DNA of 64,000 bases from Pyramidobacter sp. YE332 (GCF_033060595.1 NZ_CP133038.1:1426001-1490000); one strand, 5' to 3'; numbered from the stretch's first letter, positions 51,430-61,523 are shown. The notes: generated from the letters alone by a model not told the origin. A program made the numbers and translations.

Positions 51430-53255
51430 AATCCCAACCTCCCAAAGTGTTTGTCCAGCGCGCTCCCCGTCAGCCGCAGTACGGTCGGCCGTCCGTGGGG
51501 ACAAGCGTTGGGCTGGTCGCAACGCTCCAGTTCGGCCAGCAGTTGATAGGCTTCCGCCGCTTCCAGCCGCGTCGTCAGCTTGACCGAAGCCTTGCAGGCT
51601 TTCGTCGCGAAGACGTTGACCAGCGAGTCAGAGTGCTCCTGCCGTTCCTCGATCGCGTTCAGCGCGCTGCGCAGCAGATCGACGGGCGAAACGCCCGCAA
51701 CTTTGGCGTGCATGGGCAGCTGCGACAGAGAGCCGTCCTCGTCGATCGCGAAGTTCAGCTCGGCCAGCTTTTCGCGGTTCGCCATCGCGTCGTCCTTCAG
51801 CGTCGGCGGCAGCGGAATGGGCATGATCAGTTTTTCCTGCCCGCGCGGATCGGCGCAGGCCTTCAAGATCCGTTCGTAATTGACGCGCTCGTGGGCGGCG
51901 TGAGGATCGACGATCAGCAGCCCGTCCGGCGTGGAAAAGACCAGATAGCCCTGAGGCAGCTGGGCGAGATAAAGTTTCCCGTCCGGCGCGGCGCTTTCCG
52001 CAGCAGACATGTCGCCAGACGGCGGAACCGAAACGGTCTGACGATAGGAAGCGAAAGGCAGACGTTCGCCGCTCGCCTCCTGCGAACCTCGCGCCGCGAA
52101 CGCGTTCGGCGACGCGGCGCGGAACACCGGTTCTTCCAGGCGCGAAAACGGATGCGGCTCGCGTTCGGGCAGGCGGCGCCACGCCGTGGAACCGCCCGGC
52201 GCCGTCGGCCCGCCGACGGAAAAAGATTCTGCCAGCGCGTCGAACGGAGGCGAAGAAAACGGCATGCGATCGCCGCGCCCACGGATCGGCGCGTCGGAAA
52301 ATCCCTTGGCAAGACGCTCCGCCGCTTTGCGGATCAGATCGTACACCTCTCCGGAACGGCGGAACAGGATCTCCGACTTCGCCGGATGGACGTTGACGTC
52401 CACGTCTTCCGCCGGCAGCGAAAGCATGACCAGCCAGTTGCCGCGCGTCGCCCAGTGGAAACCCTGGATCGCCGAACGGATCACCGCGTCGCTGACGCGG
52501 CGGCCGTTCACGAACGAGATCAGCTGGAAGCGGCTCTGCGGCCCCAGATCCTGCCACCACAGCCGCACGGCGGACGCCGCGGCTTCGAAAGCGGAAGCGC
52601 GGATCTCGGGTTCGTCGCCCCACATCTGCGCCAGCAATTTCTCGACGCTGCCGCCGCCCGAACTCTTGAAGACGCTCTTGCCGTCGTGGACCAACGAGAA
52701 CGCGACGGCGGGATAGGCGAACGCGTAGTCCTGGACCAGGCGCGAAATGCGGCGGAACTCCGCCGCGGCCGTCTTGAGGAACTTGCGCCGCGCCGGCAGA
52801 TTATAGAAAAGATCCTTGACGACCACCGTCGTGCCAGGACGCAGCGGCACCGCCGTGACGCGGGGCACGCCGTTTTCATAGTGCAGCGAAGCGCCTTCGG
52901 TCAGTTCGGGGCAACGGCTGTAGATTTCGAAGTGACTGACGGCGCAGACGCTGCTCAGCGCTTCGCCGCGATACCCCAGCGTGGAAATCGCCTCGAGGTC
53001 CGCCTCGCTGCTGATCTTGCTGGTGGCGTGTTTTTCCACCGCCAGGGGCAGTTCTTCCGGGACGATGCCGCCGCCGTTGTCCTTCACGGAGATCAGCACC
53101 TTGCCGCCCTGCCCCAGTTCCACGTCGATGGCCGTCGCGCCGGCGTCGAGGCTGTTTTCGATCAGTTCCTTGACGACGGAAAGCGGCCGCTCGATCACCT
53201 CGCCGGCGGCGATCTTGCGCGAAAGCCCGTCGGGCAGTCGATGAATTCCCATCAT
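51426..53255 (-). CDS. mutL: DNA mismatch repair protein MutL
   Basis: 609 residues. The GHKL ATPase domain has ELIENSLDAGATAI, VKDNGGGI and LGYRGEALSSV. The C-terminal domain holds the endonuclease motif DPHAAHERVNYE and the zinc motif CPHGRPT, so this is a nicking-type MutL as expected outside MutH-containing bacteria. ATG 53255 (or 53252) overlaps the end of the restored mutS frame, so translation of mutL is tied to mutS. Confidence 0.95.
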   Translation of the reverse strand: MMGIHRLPDGLSRKIAAGEVIERPLSVVKELIENSLDAGATAIDVELGQGGKVLISVKDNGGGIVPEELPLAVEKHATSKISSEADLEAISTLGYRGEALSSVCAVSHFEIYSRCPELTEGASLHYENGVPRVTAVPLRPGTTVVVKDLFYNLPARRKFLKTAAAEFRRISRLVQDYAFAYPAVAFSLVHDGKSVFKSSGGGSVEKLLAQMWGDEPEIRASAFEAAASAVRLWWQDLGPQSRFQLISFVNGRRVSDAVIRSAIQGFHWATRGNWLVMLSLPAEDVDVNVHPAKSEILFRRSGEVYDLIRKAAERLAKGFSDAPIRGRGDRMPFSSPPFDALAESFSVGGPTAPGGSTAWRRLPEREPHPFSRLEEPVFRAASPNAFAARGSQEASGERLPFASYRQTVSVPPSGDMSAAESAAPDGKLYLAQLPQGYLVFSTPDGLLIVDPHAAHERVNYERILKACADPRGQEKLIMPIPLPPTLKDDAMANREKLAELNFAIDEDGSLSQLPMHAKVAGVSPVDLLRSALNAIEERQEHSDSLVNVFATKACKASVKLTTRLEAAEAYQLLAELERCDQPNACPHGRPTVLRLTGSALDKHFGRLGL

Positions 53256-53430
53256 TCACACCTCAGCTTTCTGGCCCGCGAGACCAGCCGGTAAATCTGG
53301 TCGAGCGCGTCCCGCGGCGTCATCTGATCGGGTTCGAGCGAAGCCACCTCTTCGATGAAAGCGTCACCGGAAAGATCGAACATGCTCACCTGCGCCGACG
53401 GCGCAAAACGGTTCGGATCGCCGCGCCCCC
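53252..53430 (-). pseudogene. mutS: Displaced C-terminal tail of MutS
   Basis: In the frame next to the annotated mutS end, the minus strand reads GDPNRFAPSAQVSMFDLSGD, then IEEVASLEPDQMTPRDALDQ, IYRLVSRARKLRCE and stop. This is a textbook MutS C-terminus. The motif QVSMF resembles a beta-clamp binding peptide. Adding one G to the six-base run at 53424-53429 joins it to the main gene and makes its stop overlap the mutL start. Confidence 0.85.
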
Positions 53431-55833
53431 CGGCGGTTCGGATTCCAAGCGCTCGAGGATCTCATGAGCGCGTTTGAGCACCACCCGCGGCAGCCCGGCG
53501 ATGCGGGCGACCTCGATACCGTAGGATCGGTCGGCCGGCCCCGGCTGTATTTTGTGCAGAAAACGCACGCCCTCGTCGGTCTCCTCCACGCCCATACTCA
53601 GGTTGAAAAGCCCCGGCATGGTCTTTTCGAGATCCGTCAGTTCGTGATAATGCGTGGCGAAAAGCACGAACGGCTGGACGCCGCAAAGGTTGTGCAGATA
53701 CTCGATCACGGACCAGGCGATGCTCATGCCGTCGTACGTCGAAGTGCCGCGCCCGATCTCGTCGAGGATGACCTCGCTGCGGGCCGTGACGTTGTGGAGG
53801 ATGTTCGCGGTCTCCATCATCTCGACCATGAACGTGCTGTTGCCGCGCGCCAGCTCGTCGCGCGCGCCGATGCGGGTGAACAGGCGGTCGGTCAGCGGCA
53901 GGCGGGCAGACGCCGCCGGCACGTAGCTGCCGGCCTGCGCCATGATCTGCAAAATCGCGGCCATGCGCAGATACGTCGATTTGCCCGCCATGTTGGGCCC
54001 GGTGACGATGGCCGTCCGCCGCGTCAGATCCATTTTCAGGTCGTTCGGGATGCAGGGCTGGCCGCGCAGCGCCCGTTCGACCATCGGATGGCGGCCTTCG
54101 CGGATCTCGAGGACCCGCTCTTCGACGACTTCGGGACGGCAGTAGCCGCGTTCCCGCGCCGTGCGCGCGAACGAGTTCAGCACGTCCAGCTGGGACAGTG
54201 CGCGGCCGAGCCGCTGAATGGCGTCGGTCCGTTCGAGACAGGCCGCGGTCAGCTCGTCGAAGATACGCTGCTCGATCTCCGCGATCTTGGAATCCGCCTG
54301 CAAGCGGCGTTCCTCGTATTCCTTCAGTTCGGGAGAAATGTAGCGCTCGGCGTTGACCAGCGTCTGCTTGCGCACGTACTCCGGCGGGATTTCCGCATTT
54401 TCCGCTTTGGCACGGGAAATCTCGATGTAAAATCCGTAAACTTTGTTGTACCCGACTTTCAATTTCGTCAGGCCGATACGTTTTTTTTCCCGCTCCGCAA
54501 AGTCGTCGAGCCACGCGTCGCCGCTGTCGCCGAGAGAACGCCATTGATCGAGTTCCTCGTCGCAGCCGGGCGCGGCGATGGCGCCAAAACTCAGGGCGCG
54601 CGGCAGTTCCGGCAGCAAGAATCTGTCAAGCCGGGCGCGCAGTCCCTCCAGTTCGCCGGGAGCCGGCAACGCGACCGAACGGCACATTTCGCCCAGCGCC
54701 GCGTTGATTTCCGGGTGTACGTCCAGCGTGTCGCGGATCGCGCCGAGATCGCGCGGATTGGCGCTTTTCATGTGCAGGCGCGCGATGGCGCGTTCCACGT
54801 CGCGGCATTTCCCCAGCAGCTCGGCCAGAGAACGCGAGACATCTTCGTGGTCGTACAGTTCCTGAACGGAATCCAGGCGTTCGTCGATCCTCTCGATCGA
54901 ACAGAGCGGACGGGCAAGCCAATCGTGAAGGAGTTTCTTCCCGAACGGCGTGGCGCACTCGTTCATGCACTCGAACAGCGACGCTTCGCCGCCCCAGAGG
55001 TCGAGATTGTTCTGCGTATGCCAGTCGAGGTGCATGAACCCCTCCGGCAGGATCTGGGAAATGCTTCTGATGTGGGCCGCCTTCGAGAAACTGGTCTCCT
55101 CCGCGTAGCTCACCAGCGCGCTGACGGCGCCGATGCGCGGGTCGCCGCGGCGCAGGCCGAAACCCTCGAGGGAATTGACGTTCCACAGCTGGCACAGCCG
55201 CGCCAGTCCGATCTCGGGATCGAAATCTTCCGCCGACATCTCGGAATACGACCAGCCCGGATGGGCTTCGACCTTTTCCCGATAGCCCCGTCCGCGCGGG
55301 ATCAAAATTTCGCGCGGCGCAAAGGACAGCAGCACCGACCAGGCTTCCTGCGGGGGAAACGTCCCCACCTGCACCGTCGAGGCGCTCGGCGTCAGAAAGC
55401 CGACGGTCCACTGGTCATGTCCCAGAAGCAACGAGGCCAGCGACGAGTTGACGGGGCCTTCCTCAGGGATGAAAGTCCCCGGCGTCAGGATCTTGACGAC
55501 CTCCCGTTCCACCAGCGTGCGTCCGTCGGGCGGCGTCATCTGTTCGCAGACGGCGATCTTGTAACCCTTTTCGATCAGGCGCGCGGCGTATTGATCCACC
55601 GCGTGGTGCGGCACGCCGGCCATCGGCATGTTCCTGTTCGAGTCGCGCGCGGTCAGGGCGATGTCGAGTTCGCGCGAGACGAGCTTGGCGTCGTCGAAGA
55701 AACACTCGAAGAAATCCCCCATGCGGAAAAAGAGCACGCAGTCGGGATATTTGTTTTTCCAATAAAAGTACTGTTCCAGCATCGGCGTCATCTTGGCGGG
55801 TATTTGCTGGACGGGCGCTTTGGGTTCCGTCAT
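53386..55833 (-). CDS. mutS: DNA mismatch repair protein MutS (frame broken near 3' end)
   Basis: 815 residues as read; about 860 if one base is restored. The mismatch-binding motif DFFECF (Phe-x-Glu) is near residue 40. The Walker A GPNMAGKST and the signature DEIGRGTSTYDG are intact, so mismatch recognition and ATPase are complete. The last residues (IRTVLRRRRR) are an out-of-frame tail after the C run at 53424-53429, and the true helix-turn-helix tail and clamp motif lie in the next frame. ATG 55833 directly follows the ruvX stop. Confidence 0.93.
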   Translation of the reverse strand: MTEPKAPVQQIPAKMTPMLEQYFYWKNKYPDCVLFFRMGDFFECFFDDAKLVSRELDIALTARDSNRNMPMAGVPHHAVDQYAARLIEKGYKIAVCEQMTPPDGRTLVEREVVKILTPGTFIPEEGPVNSSLASLLLGHDQWTVGFLTPSASTVQVGTFPPQEAWSVLLSFAPREILIPRGRGYREKVEAHPGWSYSEMSAEDFDPEIGLARLCQLWNVNSLEGFGLRRGDPRIGAVSALVSYAEETSFSKAAHIRSISQILPEGFMHLDWHTQNNLDLWGGEASLFECMNECATPFGKKLLHDWLARPLCSIERIDERLDSVQELYDHEDVSRSLAELLGKCRDVERAIARLHMKSANPRDLGAIRDTLDVHPEINAALGEMCRSVALPAPGELEGLRARLDRFLLPELPRALSFGAIAAPGCDEELDQWRSLGDSGDAWLDDFAEREKKRIGLTKLKVGYNKVYGFYIEISRAKAENAEIPPEYVRKQTLVNAERYISPELKEYEERRLQADSKIAEIEQRIFDELTAACLERTDAIQRLGRALSQLDVLNSFARTARERGYCRPEVVEERVLEIREGRHPMVERALRGQPCIPNDLKMDLTRRTAIVTGPNMAGKSTYLRMAAILQIMAQAGSYVPAASARLPLTDRLFTRIGARDELARGNSTFMVEMMETANILHNVTARSEVILDEIGRGTSTYDGMSIAWSVIEYLHNLCGVQPFVLFATHYHELTDLEKTMPGLFNLSMGVEETDEGVRFLHKIQPGPADRSYGIEVARIAGLPRVVLKRAHEILERLESEPPGGAAIRTVLRRRRR

Positions 55834-56256
55834 CTAAAATCGGTCAGCTCCTTTCGCATCCATATAGCTTTGCAGGATCACCGCGGCGGCGATCTTGTCG
55901 ACGGACTGTTTGCGCTTGCGGCGCGACACGTTGCCTTCGAGCAGGTAGCCCGTGGCGGTGCAGGTGCTGTAACGCTCGTCCCAATATTTCACGGCGATCA
56001 TGGGAAAGCGCCGCTGGATCGCCTTCACCACGTCCTGCACGCGCTGCGCCGAGGGGCCGATCGTCCCGTCTTCGCGGATCGGCAGCCCGACGAGCAGACA
56101 GCCTGTGTCGTAACGCTCGAAAGCGCGCTCCAGCTCGTCCATCCAAGGCCCCTCCGCTTTCCAGACAGCGATCCCCTGAGCGAACATGCCCAGGGGATCG
56201 CTGACTGCCACGCCGATCCTCACAGTTCCGACGTCGAGGCAGATAATTCGGGGCAT
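55834..56256 (-). CDS. ruvX: Holliday junction resolvase-like YqgF/RuvX
   Basis: 140 residues with the RNase H-like YqgF fold: ICLDVGTVRIGVAVSDPLG at the N-terminus, VGLPIREDGTIGPSAQRV, and VKYWDERYSTCTA with the catalytic Asp/Glu. It is implicated in 16S rRNA processing and junction resolution. ATG 56256 lies 2 bp beyond the alaS stop, with GGAG inside the end of alaS. The alaS-ruvX-mutS-mutL arrangement is compact. Confidence 0.93.
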   Translation of the reverse strand: MPRIICLDVGTVRIGVAVSDPLGMFAQGIAVWKAEGPWMDELERAFERYDTGCLLVGLPIREDGTIGPSAQRVQDVVKAIQRRFPMIAVKYWDERYSTCTATGYLLEGNVSRRKRKQSVDKIAAAVILQSYMDAKGADRF

Positions 56257-56258
56257 CG

Positions 56259-58907
56259 TCAAGCTCCGATGAATTTCGCAACGAGATCGACCGCGGCGGC
56301 GATCGCCGCGTCGATTTTGGCCGGCTCTTTGCCGCCGGCCTGCGCCATGTTCGGACGGCCGCCGCCGCTTCCGCCGACCAAAGCGGCCAATTCCTTGACG
56401 ATCTTGCCGGCGTGGAGTTTTTTCTTTTGCGCTTCCTCGCCGAGCATGCAGAGGATCTGCACTTTGTCCTCCGCCGCTTTGGAGAAGACCACGAATACGG
56501 CTTTGGGATCGCCGTCCTTGAACTTGTCGCCGGATTCGCGCAACAGCTCCATGTCCTGTCCGTCCACGCGACCGATATAAAGGTTGACGGCGCCGCCGGC
56601 AAGCGCCTTTTTCGCGATCAGTCCGTCGATGCTGCCGGCAAGTCTGGCGCGGGACATCCCGTCGATCTGGCGTTTGAGTTCCTTGATCTCCTCTTCCATG
56701 CCCCTGACCTTTTCGATCAGCAGCGGCCGTTTGACGGCCAGGCGCGCGGAAAGTTCGTCGGCGGTGCGGCTCAGTTCCTGAAGCAGGCGCACCGTGGTCA
56801 TGCCCGTCACCGCCGTGATGCGGCGGATGCCGGAGCCGATGCTCTCTTCGCTGACGATCTTCAGAGAACCGATCGTGCCCGAGGACGAAACGTGAGTGCC
56901 GCCGCACAGCTCGCTGGAGAAATCGCCGACGGAGACGACGCGCACGGTCTGGCCGTATTTCTCTTCGAACAGCGCCTTGGCGCCGCTGGCTTTGGCCGCT
57001 TCGAGATCCGTCACGACGGTGGTGACCGGCCGGTCGGTCAGGATCGTCGCGTTGGCGAGCGTCTCGATCTCCTCGAGCTGTTCGTGGCTCGGCGCTTCGT
57101 AATGGGTGTAGTCGAAGCGCAGGAAGCGGTCGGACACGAGCGAACCGTTCTGGCGCACGTGCCCGCCCAGCACCTTGCCGAGCACGGCGTGCAGGATGTG
57201 CGTGGCCGTATGGTTGCGGGCGACGGCAAGATGCCGGTCCGCGTCGACCTGCGCGAGGACGCTCTGACCGACGCGAAGCGTCCCTTTGGTGACGGCGACT
57301 GTCTGCATGTTCAGCTCGCCGAAGGGGTGCGTGCTGTCCTTCACGACCGCGAGAACGCCGTCGCCCTTGATCAGCCCCGTGTCGCCGATCTGGCCGCCGC
57401 GCTCGGCGTAAAACGGCGAACTTTCGAGGAGGACCATGCCCTCCTCGCCTTCGCCGAGAGCGTCGACTTTCCGTCCCTCCCTGACGAGCGCGCGGACCTT
57501 TGTATTGCATTCGCTCTTTTCGTAGCCGACGAAATCCGTGGCGCCGAATTCGTTGGCCAGAGCGTTGAACACGTTCCCCTTGATGACGTTGTTGGCGATC
57601 TGCTTGCTGGAGCTGCGGGCGCGCTCGCGCTGCTGCTCCATCTCCTTTTTGAACTCCTCTTCGTCGACCGACACGCCGCGCTCGGCGCAGATCTCGCGAG
57701 TCAATTCCAGAGGGAAACCGAACGTATCGTACAGCTGGAAGGCCGCCGCGCCGCTGAGAGTCTTTCCGGCGCTTTCGAGCGCCGCTTTGACTTCGGCGTC
57801 GAGCAGCTCGCTGCCCTGGCGGATCGTTTTGCCGAAGCCGTTCTCCTCGATCTCGACGATCTTCTCGATGGTGAGCCGGTTTTCCCCGAGTTCGGCGTAG
57901 GGATCGCCCATCAGTTCGATCACGGCGGGAATCACGTCGTTGATGAACGGCTTGTTGATGCCGATCAGGCGTCCGTAGCGGGCGGCGCGGCGGATCAGAC
58001 GGCGCAGCACGTAGCCCTGGCCGTCGTTGGCCGGCAGAATGCCGTCGGCGATCATGAAGCAGACGGCGCGGACATGGTCGGAGATGACCTTCAGCGCCAG
58101 ATCGCTCTGACCGTTCTCGCCGTACCTGACGCCGGCGATATCGCCGGCTTTTTTCATGAGCGGCGTGAAGAGATCCGTCTCGAAGTCGTTGCGCACGCCC
58201 TGGATCAGCGAGGCAAGGCGCTCGAGCCCCATGCCGGTGTCGATGTTCTTGCGGGGCAGCGGCTTGAAGCTGCCGTCGGCCTGCCGGTCGTACTGCGTGA
58301 AGACGTGGTTCCAGATCTCGAGAAAACGATCGCAGTCGCAGCCGGGATGGCAGTCGGGACCGCAGGAAAATTCTTCTCCCTGATCGTAGAGGATCTCGGA
58401 ATCGGGGCCGCACGGTCCCTGCGGCCCCATGAACCAGAAGTTCTCGTCTTCGCCGTTGAGGACGAGATGGGATTCGGGCATGCCGATCTCCTTGGTCCAG
58501 ATGTCGAAGGCCTCCTGATCGTCCTTGTAGATCGTCGCGTACATACGGCCGCCGTCGAGTCCAAGAACCTGCGTGAGGAACTCCCAGCCCCAGGTCAGCG
58601 ACTCGCGCTTGAAATAGCCGCCCCAGGAGAAATTGCCCAGCATTTCGAAAAACGTGTGATGCCGCGCGGTATGGCCGACGTTCTCGATGTCGTTGGTGCG
58701 CACGCACTTCTGCGAGGTCACGGCGCGGGCGTATTCCGGCTCCTCGAGGCCGAGATAATACTTCTTGAAAGGCACCATGCCGGCGATGGTGAACAGAAGC
58801 GAGGGATCGTCGGGCACGAGCGAAAAGCTCTTGTAATGGTGAGCCCCTTTCGATTCCCAGAAATTTACGAACAACTGACGGATTTCCTTACCGCTGCGAT
58901 ACTGCAC
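56259..58907 (-). CDS. alaS: Alanine--tRNA ligase
   Basis: 882 residues, the usual size. The class II catalytic core starts with SKGAHHYKSFSLVPDDPSLL. The editing domain has the zinc/active-site HxxxH NHTATHILH and the CGGTH motif. A C-terminal DHHA1 domain follows (GGSGGGRPNMAQAGG). GTG 58907 has GGAGGG 8 nt upstream; a frame extending to 59147 overlaps the next gene and lacks a site. Confidence 0.95.
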   Translation of the reverse strand: MQYRSGKEIRQLFVNFWESKGAHHYKSFSLVPDDPSLLFTIAGMVPFKKYYLGLEEPEYARAVTSQKCVRTNDIENVGHTARHHTFFEMLGNFSWGGYFKRESLTWGWEFLTQVLGLDGGRMYATIYKDDQEAFDIWTKEIGMPESHLVLNGEDENFWFMGPQGPCGPDSEILYDQGEEFSCGPDCHPGCDCDRFLEIWNHVFTQYDRQADGSFKPLPRKNIDTGMGLERLASLIQGVRNDFETDLFTPLMKKAGDIAGVRYGENGQSDLALKVISDHVRAVCFMIADGILPANDGQGYVLRRLIRRAARYGRLIGINKPFINDVIPAVIELMGDPYAELGENRLTIEKIVEIEENGFGKTIRQGSELLDAEVKAALESAGKTLSGAAAFQLYDTFGFPLELTREICAERGVSVDEEEFKKEMEQQRERARSSSKQIANNVIKGNVFNALANEFGATDFVGYEKSECNTKVRALVREGRKVDALGEGEEGMVLLESSPFYAERGGQIGDTGLIKGDGVLAVVKDSTHPFGELNMQTVAVTKGTLRVGQSVLAQVDADRHLAVARNHTATHILHAVLGKVLGGHVRQNGSLVSDRFLRFDYTHYEAPSHEQLEEIETLANATILTDRPVTTVVTDLEAAKASGAKALFEEKYGQTVRVVSVGDFSSELCGGTHVSSSGTIGSLKIVSEESIGSGIRRITAVTGMTTVRLLQELSRTADELSARLAVKRPLLIEKVRGMEEEIKELKRQIDGMSRARLAGSIDGLIAKKALAGGAVNLYIGRVDGQDMELLRESGDKFKDGDPKAVFVVFSKAAEDKVQILCMLGEEAQKKKLHAGKIVKELAALVGGSGGGRPNMAQAGGKEPAKIDAAIAAAVDLVAKFIGA

Positions 58908-58971
58908 GGATGTTCCCTCCTGCACATTTTTAAGAGAAATAATGACGGCGGCGCGAGCTGCCGGAGATTCT

Positions 58972-60258
58972 TCAAGATTTTGCAGCCAGCAGCCAGGCGC
59001 GCTGCGCCGAACTGGCCGCGCGGATTTCCCGCTCGGGACGGGGGACGAACGCCCGATCCCTGACGATCCAGCCGCCCCCGCAGAGAACGTGTTTGACGTC
59101 GCCGGAACCGCCGGCGTACACGACGTAGCTGGACATGTTTTCCTCATCGGCGCCGAGATAATGGAGCGCCGTCAGGTCGACGGCCGTCAGATCGGCCGCC
59201 CAGCCCTCGGCGAGCCGCCCCACTCTTTCGTAACCGAACGCCCGCGCCCCCTGATACGTCGCGCAGTCGATCAGCTGCCGCGAGGAAACGGCCAGCGGAT
59301 CGCGGCCGACGCCCTTGTGGATCAGCGAAGCGAGCCGCATCTCGTCCCACAGATCGAGACGGTTGTTGCTGGCGGCGCCGTCGGTCCCCAGCGCCACGTG
59401 AACGCCTTTCTCCAGCATGGCCGGAACCGGCGCCACGCCGCTGCCAAGCTTGAGATTGGACGCCGGACAATGCGCCACGGTGATGTTGTCGTGAGCGGCC
59501 AGATAGTCGAGCTCGTCTTCCCTGAACTGCACGCCGTGCGCAAGGACCAGGCGCGGTACGGCGGCGAGGCCGGTCTTTTCGAGATATTCGACGGGCGTCA
59601 TTTTCAGCGTGTCGGAGAGGTAGCCGCGCTCCCATTCCGCCTCGAGGAAATGCGTCTGCAAGGGCAGATTTTTTCTTTTCGCCTCGGCGGCGCATTCGCT
59701 GACGAACTCGAACGGCACGGTGTACGGCGCGTGCGGATCGATGCTGTTGATGATCCGCGGCCCCCGCATCTCCGCAAAATCGCGGTAAAGCGTCTGTTTG
59801 AAGCGGGCCGGATCGCGCACGACGCCGACGGAAACGGAACAGCGCATGCCCAGCTCGTTCACGGCGCGGGCGACCTGATCCATATGGTAGTACATGTCGG
59901 TAAAGCCGGTCACGCCGCACGTGGCCATCTCGCACATGGCCTGAACGGCGCCGGCGTAGACCACTTCGTCGGTCAAATGCTCTTCCAGCGGCCAGATCTT
60001 CTGTTCCAGCCACTCCATCAGCGGGCGCTCTTCGCCGAGCCCGCGCAGCAGCGTCATCGCCGCGTGGCAATGAGCGTTGAAAAAGCCCGGCAAAAGGAGC
60101 GTTTCGCCTTTGCCGTCTATCACTTCGCATTTTTCGCCGCTCAACGACCCCGGGGCGGCGATTTTTTTTATGCGTTCCCCCTCGACGAGCAGATCGGCGC
60201 GCACAGCGCGCTCCATCGTGCCGTCGAGAAGATAAACGTTGCGGAACAGGATCGCCAT
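58972..60258 (-). CDS. mtaD: Amidohydrolase: MTA/SAH deaminase (MtaD-like)
   Basis: 428 residues, TIM-barrel amidohydrolase. Metal ligands and substrate residues are seen in FFNAHCHAAMTLLRG, THFLEAEWERG, LAHGVQF and LGTDGAASNNRLD. Family members deaminate S-adenosylhomocysteine and methylthioadenosine to inosyl forms. Its 1-bp spacing from the adenosylhomocysteinase gene strongly supports a role in recycling methylation by-products. Other amidohydrolases such as chlorohydrolases share the fold, so the substrate is inferred from context. Confidence 0.82.
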   Translation of the reverse strand: MAILFRNVYLLDGTMERAVRADLLVEGERIKKIAAPGSLSGEKCEVIDGKGETLLLPGFFNAHCHAAMTLLRGLGEERPLMEWLEQKIWPLEEHLTDEVVYAGAVQAMCEMATCGVTGFTDMYYHMDQVARAVNELGMRCSVSVGVVRDPARFKQTLYRDFAEMRGPRIINSIDPHAPYTVPFEFVSECAAEAKRKNLPLQTHFLEAEWERGYLSDTLKMTPVEYLEKTGLAAVPRLVLAHGVQFREDELDYLAAHDNITVAHCPASNLKLGSGVAPVPAMLEKGVHVALGTDGAASNNRLDLWDEMRLASLIHKGVGRDPLAVSSRQLIDCATYQGARAFGYERVGRLAEGWAADLTAVDLTALHYLGADEENMSSYVVYAGGSGDVKHVLCGGGWIVRDRAFVPRPEREIRAASSAQRAWLLAAKS

Positions 60259-60259
60259 T

Positions 60260-61510
60260 TTAGTCTTCGCGCCAGTCGGCCATATAGGCGCGCTGTTCGT
60301 CGGTCATACGCTCGAGGGACAGTCCCATGGAAGCGAGCTTCGTCTCCATGACCGCCGCGTCGATCTCCGCCGGCACGTCCATCAGCCCGGCCTTGAGCGC
60401 GCGGCCGTGTTCGTTCACGTAGAGAGCGGATTCGAGCTGGAGCGCGAAGCTGAGATCCATGATCTCGATCGGATGTCCGTCGCCGCAGGCCAGATTGACC
60501 AGGCGTCCTTCGCCGAGCAGATTGAGACGGCGCCCGTCGGGCATCGTAAAAGTCTCTATGTTCGTCCGCGCCGATTCGCGCCTGACGGCCAGCGCCGCCA
60601 GCTCCTGCTTGTCGATCTCGACGTCGAAATGTCCGGCGTTGCCCATGATCGCGTTGTCCTTCATGAGCCGGAAATGTTCCGCCCTGATCACGTGCGTGTT
60701 GCCGGTGAACGTGAGGAAAATATCTCCCAGCGGCGCCGCCTGGGCCATGGTCATCAGCTCGTTGCCGTCCATGACCGCTTCGAACGCGCGGTGCGGATCC
60801 AGCTCGGTGACGACGACGCGGGCGCCGAGCGCGCGGGCGCGCATGGCCGCGCCGCGGCCGCACCAGCCGTAACCGGCGATGACCACGGTCTTGCCCGCCA
60901 CGAGGATGTTGGTCGTGCGCATGAAGCCGTCCCACACCGACTGCCCGGTGCCGTAGCGGTTGTCGAAAAGATATTTGCTGTGAGCGTCGTTCACGGAAAT
61001 CACCGGAAATGGCAGGATCCCCTGCCGTTCCATGGCCTTCAGGCGCTTGACGCCGGAGGTCGTTTCCTCGGAAGCGCCCTTGACGGCGGGGATCAAATCC
61101 TTCATGTCGGAAAGGACCGTCGCCACCAGATCGGCGCCGTCGTCGGCGATGACGGCGGGACCGAAAGCCAGCGTATCGCGCAGATAGCGGCGATACTCTT
61201 CGCCGCTCATGGCGTGGCGGCTGAACACGGAAACGCCCGAATCGACGAGAGCGGCGCAAATATCGTCCTGCGTGGAAAGCGGATTGCTGCCGGCCGCGCG
61301 GACTTCGGCGCCCAGCTCTTTGAACGTCCGCAGCAGGCAGGCGGTTTTCGCTTCCAGGTGAAGACAGGCTGAAAGTTTCACGCCTTTCAGCGGCTGCGAA
61401 GCGGCGTAACGCGATTTCAGGGCGTTGAGCACCGGCATGGAGCGCCACGCCCAGTCCATCTTGGCATGGCCGCCCGGAGCGAGAGAACGATCGGCGATTT
61501 TATAATCCAT
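60260..61510 (-). CDS. ahcY: Adenosylhomocysteinase
   Basis: 416 residues. It hydrolyses S-adenosylhomocysteine to homocysteine and adenosine (or the inosyl analogue). Features: SACLHLEAKTACLLRTFKEL, CAALVD...GVSVFSRHAMSGEEY, the NAD-binding GYGWCGRGAAMRARALGA, and GHFDVEID. ATG 61510 is 8 nt after AGGAG; ATG 61513 is adjacent. It stops 1 bp before mtaD starts. Short AhcY of this size is common in archaea and anaerobes. Confidence 0.93.
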   Translation of the reverse strand: MDYKIADRSLAPGGHAKMDWAWRSMPVLNALKSRYAASQPLKGVKLSACLHLEAKTACLLRTFKELGAEVRAAGSNPLSTQDDICAALVDSGVSVFSRHAMSGEEYRRYLRDTLAFGPAVIADDGADLVATVLSDMKDLIPAVKGASEETTSGVKRLKAMERQGILPFPVISVNDAHSKYLFDNRYGTGQSVWDGFMRTTNILVAGKTVVIAGYGWCGRGAAMRARALGARVVVTELDPHRAFEAVMDGNELMTMAQAAPLGDIFLTFTGNTHVIRAEHFRLMKDNAIMGNAGHFDVEIDKQELAALAVRRESARTNIETFTMPDGRRLNLLGEGRLVNLACGDGHPIEIMDLSFALQLESALYVNEHGRALKAGLMDVPAEIDAAVMETKLASMGLSLERMTDEQRAYMADWRED

Positions 61511-61523
61511 CATGAATTCTCCT

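Noticed and set aside
53464-56580. A 1038-codon open frame on the plus strand
   Set aside because: It is the antisense of mutS, ruvX and alaS in GC-rich DNA. It has no start signals or family motifs, while the minus strand encodes complete known proteins.
55834-58707. A 957-codon minus-strand frame that appears to fuse ruvX to an unknown N-terminus
   Set aside because: Only the last 140 codons (RuvX) have homology. The rest is the wrong frame of alaS, rich in Arg. RuvX has its own ATG at 56256.
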